From Immersiella caudata (lineage: Eukaryota; Ascomycota; Sordariomycetes; Sordariales; Lasiosphaeriaceae): DNA of 64,000 nt. The DNA is taken from NCBI GenBank assembly GCA_030512335.1, contig JAULSU010000004.1, positions 3,286,001 through 3,350,000 on the forward strand. The letters are read 5' to 3'. The translations under genes and the position numbers were made by a program. Within the stretch, counting starts at the first letter, position 1; each line of letters opens with the position of its first letter. The notes beneath the pieces are model-generated. The model made no database searches, was not told the origin of the DNA, and worked only from the letters and a program-made list of their open reading frames with translations. Below, in pieces: positions 11,216-22,046 of this stretch.

Positions 11216-12496
11216 CTAAAGAGCGATTTTGGGATTAGAATCAGCTGAAGTTTTAGAAAATTACCGTGGAGGAAACAAATCGTGATGCAAAAAAAAAAAA
11301 AAAAAAAAAAAGCGGGGCAAGAGATGTGATGACTTCCTCAGCGGAGCCAGTTATAGGCTTGCGGTAGCTTTCTTGCTGCCGTGTCCGGCCGGCCTAGGGT
11401 GTGGACGACAAAAGCGGGTAACGCCATTCGCAGGCGGCCTGGCTATATTGCGTAATGCGCCTTTCCTGGCCGAGGACCCGCAATTAACGATCGAAGGCTC
11501 GCAGCGGAGGGCCGTTGATCGGGGCAGGTAGGATAGATGGGGAGCGCAGCCGCAGCACCAGCCGCAGTTGCAAACAGGGCGACGTTCAACTTGGGCTGGA
11601 TTACTGTTGACTTCCTGCTCTGCCTAGGGCACCTTCTTCCATTCCTCGCTTAGTTGCTCACGGCCCGGGGCGGTGGCAATTGCACATGGGCAACAGATCC
11701 ATCCAATTCCTGATGACCTCGCTTGCCCGCAGAGCCAAAGCTGCGCAGCGAGAATCTTGAGACTTCAACTTGGGCCCTCAATTCTGCCCTGGTTAGAACG
11801 ACTCCACCATGGGGTTTGTAGACCACGCGGAGATGAAGAAGTCAAAACAGCCTGCTTCTGGACATTTTGGAGAGTCTTCACCTTCCAGTATTCCATCCAG
11901 TTCTCTGCCTGCAAGACCGAGCGTTGTCACGCAAACGCCTCGATGCGTGAGCCCCCTTCAGCTCCGCGGATCACCTTCTTTATGATACCATGCGGGCTGC
12001 GCAGCTTCTACTAGCCCGTTTCGCCCTGCAACACGTGCAGCAAACGGTGTGTGACGGGGCAGCATCCTTCCAAAAAGTGCCTCCTGCTAGCCCTTCCCGT
12101 CCATCTGATAGTTGATGGTACGTGCCTTATCTGCCCTGAAAGTTAGCCTGCCTGAGGTACCCGATCTAGTCTGAGCGTCTGAACTGCGTTGGTCTTGCGA
12201 AACTACCAAATTCAGCCAGGCTCAGATTATGTTTTGTTTCAGGTAGGGGGAACTCACCATTGCACTCAATAAATTTTGGGATGCGTGTTTGTGGGTCTTC
12301 CTCTATGGCAGAACACTTCATTGCTCTGCTGGGTTGTCAAAGCAGTGCTTTGTCAATTGCATTGTTTACTTCTGCCGCGCTGCATTTCAGGGGAAGCGGG
12401 GTGCAGGGGAAGATCACGTGCACTATCACGCGCGTATCGAGCACGGACCATAGCGCGTAGGCGCGGATTGAGCCCCGCAATGCGCGTTTGATTGAG

Positions 12497-12502
12497 ACGC
12501 GT
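12497..12502. promoter_or_regulatory. MluI cell-cycle box (MCB) in CTF18 promoter
   Basis: A perfect ACGCGT lies 151 bases before the CTF18 start codon. Related CACGCGCG and AGCGCGTAGGCGCGG motifs lie at about 12428-12470 and CGCGTT at about 12484. In fungi MBF binds ACGCGT to drive G1/S genes, including replication factors, so the site fits the gene it precedes. Binding is inferred. Confidence 0.5.
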
Positions 12503-12652
12503 CTGGTACCATTTCCAGAAAGCGCGTTGCTCTTCGCATTTACCAGGAAAACCGCCGGCGAGCTTCACAACAACTCAATCGATGCCCGAATTATCGATCA
12601 TGCCTTGATCTCAGCTCGGTGCTCCACGTTAATCAGCAAATTTCGATTTACC

Positions 12653-15601
12653 ATGGTGGCTCCATCCTCCCCAATCGCATTCCCCCCAAGCTCTCCTCCC
12701 GCAAATGGGAAACGGTCGAGGCCGGCCGATCCTCCCAAGCCAGCGAAACCGCGTGTTTTTGGTGGATTTGTCGACGATGACGACTCGGACGAAGATGACG
12801 CTCCCGAAGGACCCTCCCCGAAGCGGCGAATGGTCGACCATCCTATTCAAATGGTTGAGGACGAAGGTGATACCCAAGCAACGGCCCCCGCTGCGCAAGA
12901 GATCATCACAACACCCCCCGACAGTCAGCTCCACGAGGAGTCAGAGGAGGAAGCAGAGCGCTATGAGCGTCTGTTTGGCACCCAGGCCAAATCCGTCCCA
13001 ACCAGCTTCACCGGAGCGTCCTACCAGCTGTCAACATGCGCGGGGAAGTCGATCCCGATTCGAGAACGAAAGGCCATAGCTGCCGTGTCCTACAAGACCA
13101 TGGTCGCTGCCAGGTCCAAGACCAAGGAGGGGCGCGCGAAGAAGGAGTTTTACGGAATCGACATCCACGAACTGATCGACTCAGCGAACAGGGAGATTGC
13201 AGAGGCGCGCAAGCAGGCGGCTGATACCCCAATCACCCCCCCGGCCAACCCAGACAAGCCGGTGCCCTCGATAGAACCTCAGAACGCGAACCGGAAAAGG
13301 CAGAAGCGGACACTGTTGTGGACAGAGAAATACCGTGCTCGGAACTTCATGGATTTGGTTGGCGACGATCTGACGAATCGCCAAGTTCTGCGCTGGCTGA
13401 AGCGCTGGGACCCCCTCGTGTTTCCTCACGCCGCGAAGAACAAGTCAGTCCGAAGGCATGGGCAGCAAAATCAGCAACAAGAGGAGGAGAAGCCACACCG
13501 CAAGATTTTGATGCTCACTGGGCCACCTGGCTTGGGCAAGACCACACTCGCCCATGTCTGCGCGAAGCAGGCCGGCTATGAGGTCATGGAGATCAATGCG
13601 AGTGACGACAGGAGCAAAGACGTGGTCAAGGGGCGCATTCGCACGAGTCTTGGGACGGAGTCTGTCAAGACTGTGGAGAACAAGAAGCCCCAGGCGGGAA
13701 AGCAACCCAAGGTGGCTCGTCCCGTGTGCGTCGTGGTCGACGAGGTGGACGGTGTCGTCAGCGGCTCTGGAGGATCTGGCGAAGGTGGTTTTGTGAAGGC
13801 TCTGATCGATCTCATTCTTCTCGATCAGAAGAACAGCTCTGGAGCAGCTGCGTCAAACACGTCACGCCGGAAGAAGAAAACGGATGATTTCCGGCAGATG
13901 CGTCCGTTGATTCTGATTTGCAATGACGTCTACCACCCCTCACTCCGACCGCTCCGGCAATCCGGTCTTGCAGAAATTATCCACGTGGGGAAGCCGTCAG
14001 TCGAGGCCGTCGTCACGCGGTTGAAGTCGGTCTTTGAGAAGGAGGGCATCCCGTGTGAGAAAGATGCCGCCCGAAAGCTATGCGAGTCTGCGTGGGGCAT
14101 GACCAGCGGAATTGACGCCAAGAAAGGGCTCGAGAGCAATGCGGAGGGTGACCTGCGAGGTGTGATGGTTGTTGGTGAATGGGTGGCTGGACGATTGAGG
14201 GCCACGTGTACCGACGGCACCCCGACTCTGACGCGCAGTTGGGTTGATATGCATATCGTCTCAAGTCTCGCACACGGGGGCGGAGGGGCGAGAGGTCTGG
14301 GTCGTGGCGGCACCAAGGAGATCGTCACGCGGATCTTCCAGGAAGGCGCGGGCTTCCCCAAGCAAACGGTAGCAGCCTCTACGACGAAGCAGACCATTCA
14401 CGAGTTGCCCCAGGCTCAGCTCGGTTTTGCTGAGCAACAGAAGAAGTACGCGATGGATCGGCTCCGCGAGATGATTGAGACTAGCGGGGAGATCGACCGC
14501 ATCATGTCCGGCATCTTCACCGAGTATCCCAACCGCGACTTCAACGATGACTGCTTCCTCACCAAACCAAACGCGGCCTACGAGTGGATGCACTTCCATG
14601 ACAAATGTTCATCCCGTCTGTTTGGCAGCCAGGAGTGGGAGCTCATTCCATATGCCAGTCAGCCGATTCTTGCCTGCCACCACCTGTTTGCGTCCCCCCG
14701 CCGGTACCAGCCGCCAGCAGCAAACGCCTCGGAGGCCAAATGGGGTGACCCAGCAGCGGCCGCGCCGCTCCCCTTCACTGGTCCTCGCGCCGATTTCGAA
14801 GCGCATGAGACCGAAAAGGTCAACCGGGCCGCGCTCCAAGGCATCCAGAGCAAACTCCCTGCATACCTGTATCGGTCTTTCCGCAGCCCGGAAGATATCG
14901 CGACCGGTTTCCTCCCTTACCTCGCACGACTCGTCTCCCCAAATGTCAAGCCTGTTGTAGTCGGCGGCAGCGACAAATCCGGCTCCGTCGCCAGTGTCCG
15001 GCGCGAAGCTGAAAAGGCCATGGTCCGGCGCGCCGCCCAGGTTCTCGCCGAAGTTGGCATTGAGCTTCAGAAAGGCCGCATTGAGGACCCTAACGCCGGC
15101 CCTGGCTCTCGCCCTCAATTTGTTTACAGGATGGAGCCAGATATTGACAGCCTCGCCACCTTCGAAACCGCCGGCGCCTTCGTCCTCTCCATGCAAGCTC
15201 CCACTCGCTATGCCGTCCGCCAAGTCCTCGACCAAGAGCTCCAACGTGCCCTTGCCCAGCGCGAGAATGAAGCTCGTCAAGCCCGTTTACGCATGGGCGG
15301 CGCTGTTGATCCCTCCTTCGTCTTCGACAACAAGGAGAATCTTTCGCGGAACAAGAAGAACACCAACACCAATACCAATAACTCCGGGCCAGGTGGAAAC
15401 GTGAAGCGTGATTTCTTCGGACGCGTCATTGTTGACAAGCCAAACCCTCTCGGCGAAAGCGATGGAAATGCTGGCGGCGGTGGTGCGAAGAGGAAGAGAG
15501 AGAAGGAGACGGGGCAGAGGGTGTGGGTTACGTATCATGAAGGGTTGAATAATGCCGTGACGAAGCCGATCTCCTTGGAGGAGTTCATGAGGGGTTTTTA
15601 G
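12653..15601 (+). CDS. CTF18: Chromosome transmission fidelity protein 18 (alternative clamp loader large subunit)
   Basis: Single-exon gene, 982 residues, start ATG at 12653. An acidic disordered N-terminus (VDDDDSDEDD) is followed by an AAA+ ATPase of the replication factor C type: LLWTEKYRARNFMDLVGDD, Walker A GPPGLGKT at residues 290-297, the INASDDRS motif, Walker B VVVDEVDG with D363 and E364, and a sensor region beginning LILICND. The C-terminal end (VTYHEGLNNAVTKPISLEEF) matches the Ctf18 tail that binds Dcc1 and Ctf8. Ctf18-RFC loads PCNA at forks and supports sister chromatid cohesion and the replication checkpoint. Length and order fit well. It is convergent with the dynamin-like gene. 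Confidence 0.95.
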   Translation: MVAPSSPIAFPPSSPPANGKRSRPADPPKPAKPRVFGGFVDDDDSDEDDAPEGPSPKRRMVDHPIQMVEDEGDTQATAPAAQEIITTPPDSQLHEESEEEAERYERLFGTQAKSVPTSFTGASYQLSTCAGKSIPIRERKAIAAVSYKTMVAARSKTKEGRAKKEFYGIDIHELIDSANREIAEARKQAADTPITPPANPDKPVPSIEPQNANRKRQKRTLLWTEKYRARNFMDLVGDDLTNRQVLRWLKRWDPLVFPHAAKNKSVRRHGQQNQQQEEEKPHRKILMLTGPPGLGKTTLAHVCAKQAGYEVMEINASDDRSKDVVKGRIRTSLGTESVKTVENKKPQAGKQPKVARPVCVVVDEVDGVVSGSGGSGEGGFVKALIDLILLDQKNSSGAAASNTSRRKKKTDDFRQMRPLILICNDVYHPSLRPLRQSGLAEIIHVGKPSVEAVVTRLKSVFEKEGIPCEKDAARKLCESAWGMTSGIDAKKGLESNAEGDLRGVMVVGEWVAGRLRATCTDGTPTLTRSWVDMHIVSSLAHGGGGARGLGRGGTKEIVTRIFQEGAGFPKQTVAASTTKQTIHELPQAQLGFAEQQKKYAMDRLREMIETSGEIDRIMSGIFTEYPNRDFNDDCFLTKPNAAYEWMHFHDKCSSRLFGSQEWELIPYASQPILACHHLFASPRRYQPPAANASEAKWGDPAAAAPLPFTGPRADFEAHETEKVNRAALQGIQSKLPAYLYRSFRSPEDIATGFLPYLARLVSPNVKPVVVGGSDKSGSVASVRREAEKAMVRRAAQVLAEVGIELQKGRIEDPNAGPGSRPQFVYRMEPDIDSLATFETAGAFVLSMQAPTRYAVRQVLDQELQRALAQRENEARQARLRMGGAVDPSFVFDNKENLSRNKKNTNTNTNNSGPGGNVKRDFFGRVIVDKPNPLGESDGNAGGGGAKRKREKETGQRVWVTYHEGLNNAVTKPISLEEFMRGF

Positions 15602-16260
15602 CTTTGCAGCCCTTGATGGGGAGGGTGCTCATGTTGAGAAATGGTGTTGTATGGATTGTTTGTGAACAAGCGCTTGCATAATGGGAAGGCGGGTTGTTGA
15701 TGGTAGGCTAATATAAGCTAGCGAGGTGCTTGTGCATATGTGTTAGACAATACAACTGATGTGTATCTGACAACTTGCTTTGTTGCTTTGTCGTGATCGA
15801 TGTCAAGAAGGGGATTCTGGTTGTGAGGTGACTGCATTCGGCATGTGGGTCCATTCAGGGGGGAGCAATGCTGGTCCTGTTGATGACATCAATTCCTACA
15901 ATTTGTCTACCAAATATTGTATCCGCATCTTATGTAGCATCCTCGTGGATGAGATATTAGAGTATTAGTTGAGGCGTCTCGAGGCCTCCATTGAGCAGCA
16001 TTCCAATTCCCACATTGTGAGGATTTCCCCCCTCCCAAATTCTAGTCCTTGGAGACAGCCGTCCTCCCACCCCATCGTTATTATAACGTCCTTTCTGTTG
16101 TTGGATCCGCATTCTTTGAATGATAATGGAAAGCCGCCCGCGTTCGGCTTGATCGCGAGCAAAAGATGTCTATGCGCGAGTTCTTGTGGCCGATGGGGAG
16201 TTTACTTCTCGGTTGGCGCAGGGGATCTGGCATAAAACTTCGCATGCGCCAAGGCCTCCG
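15602..16260. other. Convergent intergenic region
   Basis: 3' ends of CTF18 and the dynamin-like gene face each other. AT-richer than the surroundings; no gene, repeat or RNA is supported. Confidence 0.5.
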
Positions 16261-19086
16261 CTACTTAAACTTCTCAAACTTCTCGGAGGCTCGCCTATGG
16301 TAATTTCGAGAGCTACCAGCCTTACCCGTGTGGCTATTTGCTTGCCCGGACGATGATGTCAACCCAGTGTTGAAGGCATTGGGTGTCTCAGCCCTTACTC
16401 CAGGGGTACCCTTTCCGGTTTTGATCCAAGAAGCCGGAGTCAACCCAGTGCTGGTGCAGGGCGAGGGAGTTGCGCTTCTGGGGGCAGTAAAATCGAATAA
16501 TGACTGGGAAGCTTGTGCAGGGGCCTGGAAAGCCCCAGTGCTAGCATAGGATGATGGGGTTGCGCTACCGGGGGCGGGAGGAACGGATGTTGACTGAAGA
16601 GCTTGGGCGGGAGCCTGGAACAGCCCGGTGCTGGTATAGGACAAGGGAGTTGCGCTGATTGGTACAGCTGGAACTAATGTTGACTGGTGAGCTTGAGTAG
16701 GAGCCTGAAACACCCCAGCGCTAGTGAAGGATGAGGGAGTCGTCCTGCTGGGGGTAGGAGAAAGAAATACTGGTTGAGGAGCTTGAGTGGAATCCTGGGG
16801 AGCAGCCGCTGCCGAAGGTTGAGTATTCGAGTTCTCTGGATTTTTAGCATTGCCTTCTGATGTGATGAGTCCGAGAAGTTCGCTTGATGACAACCGGGGT
16901 AGATCTATGAGAAGACGTCAGACAACCTTTCCCCGGGAGCACAGTTTACTAAGGGAGGAAGTATATAGGGATGACTTTACCCAAAGTTTGGTCCAGTTTG
17001 CACTTTAGGTTGTTGCAAAAGGGAAGGGCGCGCCTCAGTGCCTCCAGCTCCTTTACCAGAGCCTCCTTCTCGATCTGGGTTTGGGTTGGCAGTGAGAATG
17101 CCACCAATTCGGTGTCGTTCAAATCGAAAGCTTTCTCTGGGTTGAGAAGATCCGGAATGCCACGAACAAGGCAGTCTTCGATGGCGAGAACGATGCTCTG
17201 GGCAAAGAATTCGGCAGACGTCTGAAAAGTGTTAGAGGTGAGACCATAATTTTGGGGATAAATCCCACCTTGTAACAGACTGACACATGATCAAGAAGTT
17301 GTTCTGACATGAGATCGGACTCTCTCATCCCAGCTTGCGTTATTGTTTCATCCAATACCTCAGAACGGTTGTCCTGTTGGATGTTGCGATCGGCATGCCG
17401 CACAAGAATCCCATCTCGACGGCGCTTGATGACGAGGCGAGAGCCACTGTTGAGAGGAAGTAGAGAGCGTGTAGATCTACAGACCCGGGCTAACTCGATC
17501 ATTTTGGCGTCTAGCTGGGCTTCCTTGTCGTCAAAATATCTGCCGAAGAAATCGTCTGATAGCAATCCCGCCATCTTTAAGTCACCACCGAATAAGTGGG
17601 AGATCAGTTCTCGAACGAACACTCTTGCTGCCTTCGCACATACTCTCGCATGCTCCCTAGCCAGGGCTTCCCAGTGCTTTGAAGTCTCATGAAGTATGTC
17701 CAACGTGATTTGGTCCTGAGGGCAGCCAGGAGAGTTGATGTTTTGGCACGCAGTGAGCATTTGGCTCGAAAATTTTCTCCTCAAGGTTTCGATATCGAGA
17801 CCTTCCAAGTTTCTCAAGTCGTAAAGGTCAATGATAGCCTTTAAGTGGGAGTTGGGTTCATCGAACTTGTTGGTATCCCAGCTGCTAGAATCGCCGCGGT
17901 CGCTGTCAGGTTTCCACCCCGAATCGCGATGACCTTTCAATGAAATACAATGGCGGAAAGCGTCGTTCGCGGCTACAACAAAGTGGTGCAATTTCCTCAT
18001 CTGCCACGTGAGGTCCCGAAGATTGGTGGGAAGACCGCCGAAGAATTCCTCGAGGTGGTGACCTCTGATCGCGTCAGCTGCGATACGCTGAAATCGAAAG
18101 GCAATCTTGTTTAGGTGCTTTTTGACCTCCAACGAGGTCTTCTTCGTATCGTCAAGGCTCTTTATCCGGTTCTCATGGCTGCTGATGCAAGTCGCGATCT
18201 TCGTTGCGAGATCTGGGAGTGGCAGCAAGATGCGTAGGAAAAGCATGCCGGCGAGCTTCTCCCTCAGCGCATTGACTCCTCGATCTCGGGCGCTAACTTT
18301 TGACCATACAGGTGACTGAAAGAATGTTGTATCTGCATCATCAAGATCTTTGATCGTAGGGGTCTTTTCCGGCCGGTTGTCTTGAAGCGCATGCCATCCG
18401 GTCCCCGTCAGGCCTTGGAAGACCTCCTGCTTGCTGGATTGCTCTCTGAATCCTGTCGGATATATGATGACTCCAAGGGTTCTTTGTCCATCGGGATCGG
18501 CCTTCTTGGCTTCCCGAAAGAAATGTTGCTCGGCCGGTTCATCTGTAGCTGATAAAGCGACGACGTATATCGTGGACTCCTCTTGCATGTACTTGTTAAC
18601 GAGCTCGTCGATGTGGCCTGTCTCGCAGTTCTCGTTGGATTCGGTCCGGTTGCTGGGGAAGACGGGCAAGCTGATTAGGGTAAACTCGGGGTTGTGTAAT
18701 GCGGGGACTTCAACACGGATGATTTGATTGTGTGTGTCAATGGCCTGGCGCTGCGTAGTCGCCTGGATTTTAGAAGCCAATCTTCCTCGATTCATGTGGT
18801 AGGTAAGATTTTCCTCCTGAGTCTTGACTCGAATGGAATCCGAGAGGTCTGGATTGAAGACAAATTCAGCGGGTAAGCGGCTGGCACCCGAGTTGTCATC
18901 ATCGGCCCAACTTATTCCCATGATTGCCTCAATCACGCTGGCAGAATGCTCTCCGATCACCAAAACCCTTGGAAGTTCAGGCGTCGACCCGACTCCAAGA
19001 CTTTTCAGGTTGCCGAATACGTTCCGTAACGCCTGCCAACCAAGCTGCACCCTCGATAAGGCGTCGAGGTCGGGCTCGGGAGCCAT
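16261..19086 (-). CDS. Dynamin-like protein with degenerate GTPase motifs and repetitive C-terminus
   Basis: Three exons on the minus strand (19086-17269, 17221-16981, 16904-16261), introns 17222-17268 and 16905-16980, 900 residues. The fold follows fungal dynamin/Mx-like GTPases: an N-terminal G-domain-like region, a long helical stalk (residues ~300-600) and a GED-like segment (residues ~590-650; DHVSVCYK joined to TSAEFFAQSIVLAIEDCL). Where the family has its P-loop with GKS, this protein reads VIGEHSASVIEAIMGI. The DLPG position reads SLPVF, and the TKPD position reads VIIYPTG. It therefore probably cannot bind or hydrolyse GTP. The last ~210 residues are an STPA-rich tail with four 30-residue repeats. 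Role unknown; a pseudo-GTPase partner of true dynamins is possible. Confidence 0.8.
16426..16785 (-). repeat. Four 90-base coding tandem repeats in the dynamin-like gene tail
   Basis: Four units of 30 residues follow one another, each with the pattern QAxQ..., SATPxSYTSTG in the middle and FQAPA at the end. The first unit (SRTTPSSFTSAG) and last unit (SATPSPCTSTG) are more diverged. The reading frame is kept through all units, which argues that the tail is translated. Confidence 0.8.
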
Positions 19087-20239
19087 CGTCTGGAGTTCTG
19101 AGTTGACAAAATCTAGTAACTGGCCGGAAGCGTGGACTGCGAGGATGATGAGCTAATTCCGAAGCGGGAGGCAGAGAGGTGAAGTTGCCGCAGATGCGAA
19201 ACAGTTGTAGCGGCTATCCGCCGGTGATGCAGACGCGAGAACTGACAGCTCAGAGGTCCGTAGCAGGGTGGGTCGCGTTGCAGAAGAACTTGTGGGAGGC
19301 GAAGGGGAAAAAGGCGGCCAAATTTTCTGTTAAAACAAATTTTCTCGGAAAGAACGATGGGAAAGAGCGCGTCCAGGCTTCGTCAACGCCAAAATTAAAG
19401 CAACAGAGTGCTGCCTTACGAAGCTCGGACGAAATGCAGGAACCACCTGACCAACGCAAGGAGCAAAATGATGCCATTCACCGGGGCACATTTCTGGTAG
19501 GCCTCTGTGGGGAGGTGCACTTGCCCGCTTTTTTCTCACGGCACGAGCTGCCGGGCCTTTTTGCTCTGGTAGTTTCTTTTAGGTTACTATGGACGTCCAA
19601 GTTAAATCTCGCGTCCTCCAAACCACCATAATTGTTTGAACCGAGCTTGAACTGGCCCATGTCTGTTCCGGTGCTCTATCTGGTTATCCAGATCTAAAAA
19701 TGCACACAACTACAACAAACTCGCGCTAGCCGCATTGCAAGTGGCCTTATTCAACATTTTACGATACCTTCTGTCTTTTTGAGAAGGTGTTATTTATATT
19801 TCAAACGGCCTAATCAATATCAAACAAGACGTCTCAGTACTAAGAAGTCTCCGCAAGTGAACAATATGTTCACGGCTGGCCAAAGGACACTTTCTTCGGC
19901 CGGAGCCCAGTACCCGTCGGAGCCACATATTAGCATACAAATTACTACATGGTTACAGTTTACCACTGGTGTCGTGGGAGCAAAGGTAGTATTTCGGAAC
20001 ACACTACCAAGCAGTGAGAGGTACCGGTTGTAGCAATTTATCCCCAAACCTACCCCTGAACTCATCCCAACCGGGCAATACGATATTAGCCGTTGAGTGT
20101 CCCCCCCCGCGCCCGAGTAGGAGAAGGCCACGAATGGGAAAAATCGGGCATATGATCCAATGGTATACAAATTGACCTCTCGCAGAGCCCCAGCGGCACA
20201 CCCAACTCGCACGCCAAGTTTCAGCGGCCATCACTCGTC
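19087..20239. other. Divergent promoter region
   Basis: Separates the start of the dynamin-like gene (minus) from the metalloprotease-like gene (plus). Open frames here are short and unsupported. AT content rises toward 19650-19860. Confidence 0.45.
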
Positions 20240-21953
20240 ATGGGCTCCTGGACGCACCTCCTGGTTGCCACGGCGCTGGTCGCGACAGCTTCTCGAGTCG
20301 CTGCTCGACCCTCTGTGGCCGCAGCGGCAGCAGATCCTCCGGCGCAGTACACGGCAAACCCTCGGGTCGGGCCGGGAGGGGCGCGGTTCAAGGACTCTCC
20401 ACACTTCCGTATTTATGGAGCGACCAATGATGCCGTAGCCGACGGCGCCATCGCCATGCTCGAGGCGGCCTACACATGCTTTGTTGAGGACCTCGGCTGG
20501 CGGAGTCCAGGGTTGTCTTTTCGAGCCTTCGAGTCGACCAGCCCAGTTTATAACAAGGTCAACGTCTACCAATTGGAGACACTTCCTGGCGCCGCCGCTA
20601 ACGCCCCGACCGACCTCAACCTCGGTCTGGCTTGGCTCAACGTCGTCAAGACCTACATGACTGAGCCTTCTGTTGTTGTTCACGAGTTCGGACACGTGCT
20701 CACATACGCTGCTGGGCCACCGGGATGGATCGATCAGACACGTACAGGTGCTTGGTGGGAGACGTGAGCTCCACGTTTTTCTTCCTGTTTTGTCCTTTTT
20801 TCTATTGTGTCATGAGAGAAACTCTCGAGGCTCCCGAACCCAAAAAGGGGGCAAATGAGCTGATATCTGCCACAGGACGGCCAACTTCGTCGCTGACACG
20901 TACCTCACCTCGTCAAGGTGCGCTCGTGCCAGGAACAAGTATAACCAGAAGGAAGGCAATACTCTCATTGACTTCAAGAAGTCTATTTCGGATTCTTTCC
21001 AGGGTAAGATGTGCATTCTCCCTGACGAGAGCCAATCACTGCTGACAGCAACCCTCAACCAGTTATCGTCGACGGCACTCGCGACACAGGCAACTACTAT
21101 CAAGCCTGGCCTTTCTTCGTCTGTCAGTACCCTCCCTCCCTCCCTCCCCCCACCGGCAAGAACTGCAGTCAACCCACAACACCAAACCCCTATTGTGGAG
21201 ATCGCATACCCTAACCTTTACCTTAGATTTGTTCAACAACCTCGACAACACCACGGCCAATATCTTCCCTCAAGTTTGGACAAAGTACCGCAAAGGCAGC
21301 GATGAGACCCCCCTGCACGTACTAGAGCGCATAGTCGCCCCCATCAAAGTCCAAGCCGTCGTTGGTATGTGCGATTGCTGCTGTTTTTTTTTTGCCCTTT
21401 TAGTCCTTTTTCTCCTATCGTCTCAGGGGGGTCTGAGGGGTTAACTCCACCACCTCCCGAGACATGCAAATATTGTCCTAGAATGGAAGTTAGCAGCTGA
21501 CATCGACCACCAGCGAGATACTGGGCGCGAATGGCTTTCGTTGACATCGGACATCCCAAGGCCCAAGCCGCGTTCAACAGCCAGAGGAGGAATCTGAACT
21601 ATGCGAATCTGGACTCACAAGGGAGCGGGAGGTACAGAGTCAAGAGCGCCCGGAGACCGCGATACATGGGCGCGAATATCACTCCTCTGAAAGGAACGGG
21701 GGATATCGTGGTCAATGTCACTGCGAGTATGGCATTCACGGCGAGTCTGGCGGTCAAGGGGGCGAATGGGGTGGTGAGATATGTTGACATGAAAGGCGGC
21801 AGTGGGCAGGTGAGTGTTGCAAATGGGGAGGAGGCGATGTTGGTGGTTGTCAACACCCCGGCGAACTTGCTCTTGTTTGATCCGTTCAAGTTGACGGCGG
21901 AGGCAAACAATGGGGTTGATTATCAGGTGCAGTTGACGGGAGCGACGTTTTAG
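20240..21953 (+). CDS. Secreted HEFGH zinc-metalloprotease-like protein
   Basis: Five exons (20240-20763, 20876-21003, 21063-21122, 21227-21364, 21514-21953) give 429 residues. The N-terminus (MGSWTHLLVATALVATASRV) is a clear secretion signal. HEFGH at residues 148-152 matches the HExxH zinc site and is followed by an aromatic, glycine-rich stretch (PPGWIDQ). Later blocks are YYQAWPFFVYLFNNLD and ARYWARMAFVDIGHP, then a C-terminal beta-rich region. The layout resembles secreted proteins carried as DUF6055 or basic-secretory-like peptidases, but that is memory, not a search. Substrate unknown. The fourth intron (21365-21513) is an introner-like copy. The gene converges on the RidA-like gene, whose stop lies 93 bases away. 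Confidence 0.75.
21365..21513 (+). mobile_element. Introner-like element copy B (intron of the metalloprotease-like gene)
   Basis: 149 bases, GTATGTGCGATTGCTGCTGT to GACCACCAG, phase 1. One mismatch to copies A and C in the first 20 bases. The same AATGGAAGTTAGCAGCTGACA block precedes the acceptor. The inner inverted repeat is GTCTCAGGGGG (21420-21430) against CCTCCCGAGAC (21453-21463), weaker than in copy C. Confidence 0.85.
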
Positions 21954-22046
21954 GAGGTTGGTATGGACTGATTGTTTAGTTGGAGATGTGCTTGGAATTA
22001 AGTGACAGCCTCTTAGCAAACTCAAGTCTGACCTTCCGGGCCCTGT

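Larger units (their letters stand above)
10768..12652. other. Intergenic region (1.9 kb) upstream of CTF18
   Basis: No supported gene. Holds a 20-base tandem repeat (11064-11215), a 23-base A run (11289-11311) and, near the CTF18 start, several CGCG-containing motifs including a perfect MluI box. Confidence 0.5.
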
